Source: Magnetospirillum gryphiswaldense MSR-1 v2
GTDB lineage: Bacteria; Pseudomonadota; Alphaproteobacteria; Rhodospirillales; Magnetospirillaceae
Assembly (NCBI RefSeq): GCF_000513295.1
Contig: NC_023065.1
Span: 2,526,501 to 2,590,500, forward strand
Length of the DNA stretch: 64,000 bases
Direction: 5' to 3'
Shown here: positions 50,320 to 57,445 of the stretch, one piece after another
How positions within the stretch are numbered: position 1 is the first letter of the stretch
How the letters are laid out: every line of letters starts with the position of its first letter
Notes under the pieces: model-generated
What the model was told of the DNA's origin: nothing
The model's database searches: none
What the model saw: the letters and a program-made list of their open reading frames with translations, nothing else
Program-made: the position numbers and the translations under genes

Positions 50320-51038
50320 CACAGGTTCGCCTTGGCCATGTTGGCGAACAGTGTCCGCTTCATCATCTTGAGGCGCTGACGCTCCATGATGGTGAAATCG
50401 GGGCTGGCCACCGCCTCATCGAAGGTCAGGCGCCGGGTCATGATCTTGTTCATGTCCAGGCCGAAGGTTTCCGGCTTGACCGCCGGAATGGTCACCAGGG
50501 CCTCGACCCGCCCCTTATGCTTGTCGTAGACCTTGCTGTCCTCGAAGCCCTTGCCGTTGTGGACCGCCTTGCCGAAATACTCGTTCAGCCAGACGACGAC
50601 CGGGGCGGCGGGGATGTTGCGGCACAGCGACGAAAAGCCTTCGATGGTGTCGGCCAGGGCTTGGCCACCGGTAATCACCGAGTGAAGGCGGATCGAATGC
50701 CCAGCTTCGGTCAGCAGACCGGCCACGTCGTTTTGCAGCAGGTAGCTGCACAACGGAACGAAGGTGCTGGCACCATTGTCGATGACCATGCGTTCGCCGC
50801 TGCCGGTCATGATCCGCTCGATCAGATGATCGAAGGTGCGCGGATTAATGTCATCGCCTTCCATGATATCGAGGGTTTCGACATCGAAGGCGCGATAGCC
50901 GCTGAAAGTGGCGTTGACCGGATCGGTGTCCAGGCACAAAGGCTTGAGGTCGGGCGTGCTGATGTATTGCGCCAGCAACGAGGCGATCAGCGATTTGCCG
51001 ACACCACCCTTGCCTTGAAGGATCATTTCAACCTGCAT
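50319..51038 (-). CDS. traL: TraL-like ParA/MinD-type ATPase
   Basis: The 239-residue product opens with a deviant Walker A, MILQGKGGVGKSLIASLLAQ, with the signature Lys of the MinD/ParA group. An Asp in CLDTDPVNATFSGYRA and a Gly-rich DNGASTFVPL follow. In IncP plasmids TraL lies between traK and traM as here. It may position the transfer machinery or DNA at the membrane. Confidence 0.85.
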   Translation of the reverse strand: MQVEMILQGKGGVGKSLIASLLAQYISTPDLKPLCLDTDPVNATFSGYRAFDVETLDIMEGDDINPRTFDHLIERIMTGSGERMVIDNGASTFVPLCSYLLQNDVAGLLTEAGHSIRLHSVITGGQALADTIEGFSSLCRNIPAAPVVVWLNEYFGKAVHNGKGFEDSKVYDKHKGRVEALVTIPAVKPETFGLDMNKIMTRRLTFDEAVASPDFTIMERQRLKMMKRTLFANMAKANL

Positions 51039-51053
51039 TTGTAAGTGCTCCCG

Positions 51054-51422
51054 TTACCATTGCTCGTCCAGATCGGCCCGAGCGTTGTGAGCGAACGTGG
51101 CAGTGGGGCCGGCTTCCACGGGGGAAGTCGGATACGCCACGTTCTGGCGGTTGACCGAAACGGTCACGGGGAGGGGAGAAGCAGCCAGGGCTACAAGGTC
51201 GCGACCTGTAGACGGGCTGGATGACGGTTGTTGATCTTTCAGGCGGGCATTGACCTGGGCATAGAAGTTCTTCTCGGTCACCGTAACGTGACCCAGTGTC
51301 TTCAGTTCCAGCCAGATTTGCCTTCGGGTTGTTTGTTCAAGCCGCTGTGAAATCAAAGGCCAAAGGGCTGCGACTTCACGTTTTGCTTGACCCCAGCGGA
51401 TCGCCGTCAAATACTCCCCCAA
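51054..51422 (-). CDS. traK: TraK-like oriT-binding protein
   Basis: The N-terminal 65 residues (IRWGQAKREVAALWPLISQR, then KTLGHVTVTEKNFYAQVNAR) match the TraK pattern of RP4-like leader operons, in which TraK wraps oriT DNA. The rest is a Pro/Ser linker. No ATG is available: TTG at 51422 or TTG at 51410 (after GGGGGAG) is the start. It is the first gene of the whole leftward transfer operon and begins only about 45 bp from the right attachment site. Confidence 0.7.
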   Translation of the reverse strand: MGEYLTAIRWGQAKREVAALWPLISQRLEQTTRRQIWLELKTLGHVTVTEKNFYAQVNARLKDQQPSSSPSTGRDLVALAASPLPVTVSVNRQNVAYPTSPVEAGPTATFAHNARADLDEQW

Positions 51423-51443
51423 TCGTGATCATTCGGTCACGAT
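51422..51443. promoter_or_regulatory. Inverted repeat in front of traK
   Basis: ATCGTGA and TCACGAT flank an 8-bp centre, a perfect 7-bp inverted repeat at the 5' edge of traK. It could be the operator of the transfer operon or a TraK/recombinase site. Confidence 0.5.
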
Positions 51444-51453
51444 TCGGCGAGTG
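51441..51453 (-). repeat. Right subterminal inverted repeat of the element
   Basis: GATTCGGCGAGTG is the exact reverse complement of 4716-4728. It partly overlaps the inverted repeat before traK. Confidence 0.7.
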
Positions 51454-51466
51454 GTCCTAAATAAGC

Positions 51467-51484
51467 ATCCCTTCCGGGACACCA
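51467..51484 (+). repeat. Right attachment site of the element
   Basis: ATCCCTTCCGGGACACCA is identical to 4691-4708, the tRNA 3' end. A short TCCTAA lies 8 bp upstream, but the rest of the tRNA arm present at the left end is absent here. Confidence 0.85.
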
Positions 51485-51546
51485 TTTCCCCATCCGTCGA
51501 ACACGTTTCCGGATCAAGACGGCGACGCACCTTGCCGCCAAAAGCG

Positions 51547-51579
51547 AAACCCCCGGAAAGCGATGCTTTCCGGGGGTTT
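51547..51579 (-). terminator. Terminator after tRNA-Lys
   Basis: A perfect 15-bp stem (AAACCCCCGGAAAGC with its complement) around a 3-nt loop, followed on the minus strand by CGCTTTTGG. It lies just downstream of the tRNA gene. Confidence 0.75.
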
Positions 51580-51584
51580 AAACT

Positions 51585-51660
<76 letters not shown>

Positions 51661-51848
51661 GCAATATGCCGGGGTGCACCCCCTGCGGAGGACGGCTTTA
51701 TAGTCGGATCGAAACCGGCTGGCAAGGGGAAAATTTCGACTTTTCCGCCAACCTCTTTTCGCCCCCACTCTTGGCCTTTGAGGAACGGCGGATTACAAAG
51801 ACCACAAGCCCGATCCGGGGAAACCAATTCAGAAGGGAACTGTCCGCC

Positions 51849-53207
51849 ATGACCGATTCCGTCAAGTTCTTCCTGCCGGAAGAAAAGATGCCCAAGGCCT
51901 GGTACAATCTGGCCGCCGACCTGCCGGTGCCGCTGCCGCCGCCGCTGCATCCGGCCACCGGCCAGCCGCTGGGCCCGGACGATCTGGCTCCCATCTTCCC
52001 GCAGGCGGTCATCGCCCAGGAAATGTCCACCGAACGCTGGATCGACATCCCCGCCCCGGTGCAGGACGTCTATCGCCTGTGGCGCCCGGCGCCGCTGATC
52101 CGCGCGCGGCGGTTGGAGCGCGCCCTGGGCACCCCGGCCCGCATCTATTTCAAGTATGAAGGCGTGTCGCCCGCCGGCAGCCACAAGCCCAACACCGCCG
52201 TGCCCCAAGCCTTCTATAACCAGCAGGAAGGGGTCAAGCGCCTGTCGACCGAGACCGGGGCGGGTCAGTGGGGCTCGTCGCTGGCCTTCGCCGGCTCGCT
52301 GTTCGGCCTGGAGGTCGAGGTCTTCATGGTCAAGATCTCGTACAATCAAAAGCCCTATCGCCGCGCCTTGATGGAAACCTATGGCGCCCGCTGCATCGCC
52401 AGCCCGTCGACGCTGACCGCCTCGGGCCGCGCCATCCTCGAGCGCGATCCCACTTCCAACGGCTCGCTCGGCATCGCCATTTCCGAGGCGGTGGAGGTGG
52501 CCGCCACCCGCGACGACACCAAATACGCCCTAGGCAGCGTGCTCAACCATGTCTGCCTGCACCAGACGGTGATCGGCGAGGAAGCCATGTTGCAGATGGA
52601 AATGGCCGGTGACAGCCCCGACGTCATTGTTGCCTGCACCGGCGGCGGCTCCAATTTCGCCGGTCTCGCCTTCCCCTATATCCGCGAGAACCTGAAGGGC
52701 GCCAAGACCCGTATCGTCGCCGTCGAGCCGGCCTCGTGCCCGACCCTGACCAAGGGCAAATACGCCTATGATTTCGGCGATACCGGCCATTTGACCCCGC
52801 TGGTCAAGATGCACACCTTGGGCTCCACCTTCATGCCGCCGGGCTCGCATTCGGGCGGGCTGCGCTATCACGGCATGGCCCCCATGGTCAGCCACGTCAA
52901 GGAATTGGGATTGTGCGAAGCCACCTCCTATGCCCAGACCGAATGCTTCCAGGCAGCGGTGACCTTCGCCCGCGCCGAGGGCATCATCCCCGCCCCCGAA
53001 TCGTCGCATGCGGTCAAGGGCGCCATCGTCGAGGCCCTGCGTTGCAAGGCCGAGGGCAAGGCGGAAGCCATCTTGTTCAATCTATCCGGCCACGGCCATT
53101 TCGACATGCAGGCCTATACCGACTATTTCGCCGGCAATCTGATGGACCAGCCCTATGACGAGCGGGAACTGGAAGCAGCGTTGTCCACCCTGCCCCAGGT
53201 CGGCTGA
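51849..53207 (+). CDS. trpB2: TrpB2-type tryptophan synthase beta-like protein
   Basis: The 452-residue PLP enzyme has the N-terminal extension of the TrpB2 class. The PLP lysine is in GVSPAGSHKPNTAVPQAF, and the phosphate-binding Gly-rich loop in IVACTGGGSNFAGLAF. TrpB2 makes tryptophan from indole and serine and often lacks a TrpA partner; none is present here. The ATG at 51849 (MTDSVKFFLPEEKMPKAWYN) follows the family start. Confidence 0.92.
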   Translation: MTDSVKFFLPEEKMPKAWYNLAADLPVPLPPPLHPATGQPLGPDDLAPIFPQAVIAQEMSTERWIDIPAPVQDVYRLWRPAPLIRARRLERALGTPARIYFKYEGVSPAGSHKPNTAVPQAFYNQQEGVKRLSTETGAGQWGSSLAFAGSLFGLEVEVFMVKISYNQKPYRRALMETYGARCIASPSTLTASGRAILERDPTSNGSLGIAISEAVEVAATRDDTKYALGSVLNHVCLHQTVIGEEAMLQMEMAGDSPDVIVACTGGGSNFAGLAFPYIRENLKGAKTRIVAVEPASCPTLTKGKYAYDFGDTGHLTPLVKMHTLGSTFMPPGSHSGGLRYHGMAPMVSHVKELGLCEATSYAQTECFQAAVTFARAEGIIPAPESSHAVKGAIVEALRCKAEGKAEAILFNLSGHGHFDMQAYTDYFAGNLMDQPYDERELEAALSTLPQVG

Positions 53208-53594
53208 TCAGCCCAGCCAGCGCGACAGCAGACCCTGCGGCTTTTGCCGCAGGGTCTCGCATTGGCCGACCACTTGACACAGCAAGGCGGCCACATGGTC
53301 GTCGGTCAGGGTGATGGCGGCGACGGGCGCGGGCAGATCCGTGTCCACCCGGGTATCCAGCATATCGAGCAGGCGGCTGTCCAGCCGGCGCGAGCGGGGC
53401 GGCCACGTGGGGGCGTTTTCCCAGCATCTCAGCATCACCCGCCCGGCCCCGTCCAGGGCGCGGTCGAGATCGCCATGGGCCTTCAGCGCGCACAGCGCCA
53501 GCCATGGCAATTTACGCATACATAATATGGTGAAGGCGCGCACGCTGCCGCTGGCGACGAAATCCATCACCTCATCGTCGGACAATGTCAGCAT
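53208..53594 (-). CDS. Hypothetical protein (128 aa)
   Basis: A small, Arg- and Leu-rich protein without signal peptide or known motif. It starts MLTLSDDEVMDFVASGSVRA and ends SRWLG. It is convergent with trpB2 (stop codons touch) and downstream of another unknown gene on the same strand, 16 bp apart, so they may be co-transcribed. Confidence 0.5.
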   Translation of the reverse strand: MLTLSDDEVMDFVASGSVRAFTILCMRKLPWLALCALKAHGDLDRALDGAGRVMLRCWENAPTWPPRSRRLDSRLLDMLDTRVDTDLPAPVAAITLTDDHVAALLCQVVGQCETLRQKPQGLLSRWLG

Positions 53595-53610
53595 GCGCGT
53601 CTCCTTGCGG

Positions 53611-54132
53611 TCAGGCCTTGATGTCGACCAAACCCTGCGACACCAATTGCGTCATGTAATCCTGGGTCTTACCCGAGCCGGCCCCTTGCGAGGCTTCCTT
53701 CAGCGATTCCAGCAGTAATTCCAGCGCGGTCTTTTCGCTGTCATCCTCGTCTTCCTCGCTGGTTTCCTCGACCTTGCCACCGCCACCAGCGGGCGGCGGG
53801 CCGCCGGCACCGGCGGGCGGCGGACCGGATGGGCGTCCGGCGGCCATCTTGGCCTCGAAGGCATCCAGGGCGGCGCCCACCTGACTGGCCTCGTCGGCGG
53901 TCAGGGTGCCACTTTCCACATCGGCGGCCAGTTTCTGATCCAATGCCGCCCGCACGGTGGACGGATCGGTGCGGCCACCGCCGGCGGCCATGGTTGATTG
54001 GGCGACACTTTCCAGCGTTGAACCGATGGATTGGGCTTTTTCGGCACTGACGCCCTTGGCTTCTAGTTGCGACGCCAGGGCGTCTTGCAGGGCTTGCGGG
54101 CGCGGGCCGTTGGTGACGGATGAAAGGCTCAT
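53611..54132 (-). CDS. Hypothetical Ala/Gly-rich protein
   Basis: The 173-residue product has helices (ALASQLEAKGVSAEKAQSIG, GTLTADEASQVGAALDAFEA), a Pro/Gly linker, an acidic stretch (EETSEEDEDDSEK), and a helical end. The style resembles the EF-hand protein encoded upstream, with a similar Pro/Gly linker and an end with ALELLLESL, but lacks EF loops. The two probably share a function around calcium or secretion, which I infer from composition only. Confidence 0.5.
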   Translation of the reverse strand: MSLSSVTNGPRPQALQDALASQLEAKGVSAEKAQSIGSTLESVAQSTMAAGGGRTDPSTVRAALDQKLAADVESGTLTADEASQVGAALDAFEAKMAAGRPSGPPPAGAGGPPPAGGGGKVEETSEEDEDDSEKTALELLLESLKEASQGAGSGKTQDYMTQLVSQGLVDIKA

Positions 54133-54256
54133 CTGCGTTTTCCCTTGTTCTCGAGACGGTCGGGTGGTTTCTCCACCGTCCGATTACACGGGGCATGGGG
54201 GGCGGACCCTGCGCGGTGAAATCAATATTTTCACCGCGCCGATCCAACCCCTTTCA

Positions 54257-55195
54257 TCAGGCGCTCAGCGACAGGGCGGACACCGTGCTGTTGGAGTAAA
54301 GCGACGATCCGCTTTGCTGCGACTTGGTATAGGCCTCGATGGCCGAGATCAGTTGCTGCAAGGCGGAATTGCCGGTCTCGCCACTGGTGGCGGAGGTTCC
54401 CTGTTCCAGGACGGCCAGCAGCTTTTCCACCAATTCCTGATCGTCCGACGACATCCCGGCCATATCCGATTCGGATGGCGGCGGCGGTGGTCCCTGCATG
54501 CCGGCGGCGAACTGATCGGCGGTGATGGATTCAGCATCTTCACCGGCCAGACTTTCAAACAAGGCACTGGCCTGTTCCTCGCTGACGTCGTCGGGACGAC
54601 CGGCCAGGAACTCTTCACGCGTGACCACGCCATCTTGATTGGTGTCCAGCGCGTCGAACACCTCGTCCGACTGGCCGCCGCCCTGCCCACCCCCACCACC
54701 GGGCGGCGGCGGCGGCTTTTGCATGGCGGCGACAAAGCTTTGCTGGTCGATGCTGTCGGTATTTTCACCGGCGATCTTGTCGAAGAAGGCACTGGCCTGT
54801 TCCTCGCTGACCTCGTCGGGCCGACCGGAAACGAATTCATCGCGCGAGACCGAGCCGTCGCCGTCGGTATCAAGCTTGGCGAACAATTCCGACGCATCCG
54901 GGCGGTCGCCGCCGCCTCCCATATTACCGGCCTGGGCCTGGATCATGCCCGCCTGCATGCTGGCGGCCATCTGCTGGAACGCCGTGGCCAGGTCGCTTTG
55001 ACTAAGGGCGCCGCTGCCTTCACTGTCCAATTTATCGAACAGCGATCCGGCCTTGTCGGCGCTGACATCGTCGGGCGCGCCGTCGATGAATTCATCCCGC
55101 GTCACCGCGCCATCGGCATTTACGTCGATGCGGGTGAACATCTTTTCAAACTGGGCCGAGCTGAATGAGCCGAGCCCGCCGATACCACTCGTCAT
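54257..55195 (-). CDS. EF-hand (calcium-binding) repeat protein
   Basis: From the ATG at 55195 the protein has 312 residues with at least three canonical EF loops: DVNADGAVTRDEF, DTDGDGSVSRDEF and DTNQDGVVTREEF. Degenerate loops include DSEGSGALSQSDL. Pro/Gly linkers separate the EF pairs. There is no Sec signal peptide. It is divergent from an ECF sigma operon, which suggests control by that sigma factor. Confidence 0.85.
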   Translation of the reverse strand: MTSGIGGLGSFSSAQFEKMFTRIDVNADGAVTRDEFIDGAPDDVSADKAGSLFDKLDSEGSGALSQSDLATAFQQMAASMQAGMIQAQAGNMGGGGDRPDASELFAKLDTDGDGSVSRDEFVSGRPDEVSEEQASAFFDKIAGENTDSIDQQSFVAAMQKPPPPPGGGGGQGGGQSDEVFDALDTNQDGVVTREEFLAGRPDDVSEEQASALFESLAGEDAESITADQFAAGMQGPPPPPSESDMAGMSSDDQELVEKLLAVLEQGTSATSGETGNSALQQLISAIEAYTKSQQSGSSLYSNSTVSALSLSA

Positions 55196-55579
55196 GGTTT
55201 TTCTCCATCGCAAGGGTAAGCCGGCAATCCGGCTCACAATTGCTTTCACGAGTGGCAAATAAAAACCATGCGCATTTTTTGAGAAAAAATTTTTTATACT
55301 GATAAAATGAAAACAAAAATAGCGGAAGCACCACAAATATGGTGTCCGTTGTTTTATTTATTGCAGAACCGTACTTTATTGGTACAAAGTTCCCCTGAGC
55401 ACGCTGACCTTTGCAAGGACAGGGCCAATTCGGGTCCGGCGCAAACCCTGGCAAAATCGCAGCGACAGAAGCCCTCCTCCCCAGAAGCGGGAAAACAATG
55501 CCGGCCCCGCCGGCAATTTTTGCCGAAGCGGGCGGCAGCTTTTGCCGCTCTTTGGGGTGGAGTGCGTGATGGTGCGGGC
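55196..55579. promoter_or_regulatory. AT-rich divergent promoter region
   Basis: A stretch of 384 bp between the EF-hand and sigma genes, far richer in A+T than its surroundings around 55270-55385. A possible rightward promoter is TTGCAG (55361)-N16-TACAAA (55383). Poly-A/T runs could bend DNA. No other gene is seen. Confidence 0.5.
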
Positions 55580-56155
55580 ATGGGCATGACCCCCAGCCAC
55601 AGCGATGACGACCTGCTGGAACAAACCGCCAGCGGCGACCGCAGAGCCTTTCAGGCGCTGATGGATCGCCACGCCCGCGCCATGCTGGCCCTGGCCCAGC
55701 GGGTCAGCGGCAACCCGGACGACGCCGAGGAATTGGTTCAAGACGCCTTCCTGAAGGTGTGGACCATGGCGCCCAAATGGCGCCGCGATGGCGGCGCCCA
55801 GTTTTCCACCTGGCTTTACCGGGTGGTGCTCAACGGCTGCCTGGATCGCCGCCGCCGCCCGGCCTGGACCGGGCTGGACGACATGGAGGAACTGGCCGAC
55901 ACCAGCCCTGGCGCCGCCCAGCAGGCCAGCCGGCGCCAGACCCGCGACCTGATCCTGGCGGCGATGACGGCCATCCCCGAACGCCAGCGTGCAGCCCTGT
56001 TCCTGCATTATTTTTCCGAAATCAGTGCGCCCCAGGCGGCCCAGGTGCTGGAGGTCAGCGTCGCCGCCATGGAAGCCCTCTTGATACGGGGCAAGCGTGC
56101 GCTTAAGAATGAACTGATGCGCCGCGGCGTCACCACTATGGGAGACATGCTGTGA
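55580..56155 (+). CDS. ECF-type RNA polymerase sigma factor
   Basis: The 191-residue product has region 2 (AFQALMDRHARAMLALAQRV, DDAEELVQDAFLKVWTMAP, FSTWLYRVVLNGCLDRRRR) and region 4 (IPERQRAALFLHYFSEISAP, SVAAMEALLIRGKRALKNEL). The next gene overlaps its stop and encodes a one-TM protein, the layout of sigma/anti-sigma pairs such as CnrH-CnrY. Confidence 0.92.
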   Translation: MGMTPSHSDDDLLEQTASGDRRAFQALMDRHARAMLALAQRVSGNPDDAEELVQDAFLKVWTMAPKWRRDGGAQFSTWLYRVVLNGCLDRRRRPAWTGLDDMEELADTSPGAAQQASRRQTRDLILAAMTAIPERQRAALFLHYFSEISAPQAAQVLEVSVAAMEALLIRGKRALKNELMRRGVTTMGDML

Positions 56156-56475
56156 CCCCGGATGGGCTTGACGACCTGATTCGGACCAATTTCCCCGCCC
56201 GTGACGTTGGCCCGGCCCAGGTCCAGCGGGTGATGGATGCCGTCATGGCCCGGCTGGACCAGCCGCAACCGATTACCTTCTGGCGCCGCCTGCTCGACCT
56301 GTTGTCGGAATTCACCCCACCGCCGCCCGTACTGCTGCGGCAAAGCGCGGTGCCGGTGGGTCTCGCCCTGGTGCTTGGCCTCTATGTCGGCCAATACCTG
56401 CACCAGCCGACGCAAAGCCCGGCCCTGTCGGCCCTGCTGCCCTCGTCTTCATCGCTGTTGCTGGCGGGGTATTGA
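56152..56475 (+). CDS. Putative anti-sigma factor (CnrY-like)
   Basis: A 107-residue product with a cytoplasmic N-terminal helix pair (about 1-50), a single TM segment near 67-83 (VPVGLALVLGLYVGQYL), and a short periplasmic end. Position directly after the ECF gene with a 4-bp overlap supports an anti-sigma role. The sequence itself is too short and divergent for certainty. Confidence 0.6.
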   Translation: MTPDGLDDLIRTNFPARDVGPAQVQRVMDAVMARLDQPQPITFWRRLLDLLSEFTPPPPVLLRQSAVPVGLALVLGLYVGQYLHQPTQSPALSALLPSSSSLLLAGY

Positions 56476-56921
56476 TGACGCGGCATCCCTGGTTTCGCTT
56501 CGTCTTGCCGGCGTCGCTGGCGCTCAACGCCTTCCTGGTCGGCATGGCCGTCACCTTGTGGCTGCGCCCTGCCCTGCCGCCACCGCCGCCGCGACCGGAC
56601 GCCATCATCGCCGAAATGGCCGCCATGCTGCCCGCCGCCGATGCCGACATCCTGCGCGCCAGCTTCGCCGCCCGCGCGCCGCGCCTGGGTGATCGCCCGC
56701 ACAATCGCGCCGAAACCTTCGAACGCATCCGCAACGCATTGCGGGCCGAATCGTTCGACGCCCAGGCGCTGGCGACCATCTTCGCCGAGGGCCGGCAAAA
56801 CCGCGACCGCATCGACGATTCCATCGAAACGGCGTTGATCGACGCTGCTGGCAAGATGTCGACGGAAGGCCGACGCAAGCTGGCCGATTGGCGCCCGCCG
56901 TTTCCGCCGCCGCCTCGCTGA
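56472..56921 (+). CDS. CnrX/Spy-like periplasmic metal-sensor protein
   Basis: The 149-residue protein has an N-terminal TM anchor (FVLPASLALNAFLVGMAVTL) and a helical periplasmic domain (RAETFERIRNALRAESFDAQ, LATIFAEGRQNRDRIDDSIE) of the heavy-metal-resistance/Spy type. In CnrYXH the CnrX sensor binds metal and releases the sigma factor from CnrY. The order sigma, anti-sigma, sensor fits, though the ligand is unknown. It overlaps the anti-sigma gene by 4 bp. Confidence 0.65.
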   Translation: MMTRHPWFRFVLPASLALNAFLVGMAVTLWLRPALPPPPPRPDAIIAEMAAMLPAADADILRASFAARAPRLGDRPHNRAETFERIRNALRAESFDAQALATIFAEGRQNRDRIDDSIETALIDAAGKMSTEGRRKLADWRPPFPPPPR

Positions 56922-56924
56922 GGA

Positions 56925-57353
56925 TTAATCAGGAATCCAGGTCAAGGTGGCGCCGCCTTCGCACAATTCGCTGAGCTTGGCCGCCGACAGCCGCTGCGGC
57001 AACACGCCGTTGACGATCACCGTCCCCAGCTTGGCCAGCCGCCACCCGGCCTTGACGCATTGACTGGCGGGAACGTCGGAGGCGACGACATTGATGCGCC
57101 CGCTGCCCTGCACCGCGCGCAATTGACCGCCCAAAGCATGAAACGCGGGAACGTTGCCGCCCGCCGCCGCCGCCTGCATCTGCGCCAACAGCATGTCGGA
57201 GGGGTCGATGTCGGCCTCGCCGCGCCCCAACAGCAGCCACAGGGCAACGCCGCCGCCCAGGAGCATGGCCGCCAAGCCGGCCCCCAGCCAAACCGGATGG
57301 GATTTGTGCGGCGGATGAAAGTTCGTCGAATGCTGCATCGTCTTGGTCGCCAT
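56925..57353 (-). CDS. Hypothetical single-TM protein
   Basis: From the ATG at 57353 the product has 142 residues. A short cytoplasmic part, one TM helix (LGAGLAAMLLGGGVALWLLL) and an exported domain with two Cys (SQCVKAG, LSELCEGG) are seen. No family is recognised. It is convergent with the sensor gene and divergent from mutL. Confidence 0.5.
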   Translation of the reverse strand: MATKTMQHSTNFHPPHKSHPVWLGAGLAAMLLGGGVALWLLLGRGEADIDPSDMLLAQMQAAAAGGNVPAFHALGGQLRAVQGSGRINVVASDVPASQCVKAGWRLAKLGTVIVNGVLPQRLSAAKLSELCEGGATLTWIPD

Positions 57354-57445
57354 GGGAGCCTCGCAAGCCCGATCCCTTGTGCGTATCATAGGAGAGATGT
57401 GGTGAAGATATGGTGAAGTCAACCCGGGCGCGGTAATATCGGGCC

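Larger units (their letters stand above)
4691..51484. mobile_element. Integrative and conjugative element, about 46.8 kb
   Basis: The element is bounded by an 18-bp direct repeat that equals the 3' end of a tRNA. Inside the boundaries a 13-bp sequence recurs inverted, at 4716-4728 and 51441-51453. It contains an entire P-type T4SS, a coupling protein, a relaxase with its MobC partner, an antirestriction/primase protein, an SSB, a RepC-like protein, a toxin-antitoxin pair, umuDC and a 13.5-kb cargo. Directly right of the boundary come tRNA-Lys and housekeeping genes. No tyrosine integrase of the tRNA-targeting type lies inside. Confidence 0.85.

Noticed and set aside
30997-51422. VirB1-type lytic transglycosylase in the T4SS operon
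   Set aside because: No gene with an SLT-type catalytic motif was found; the operon begins traK-traL-traM-virB2.
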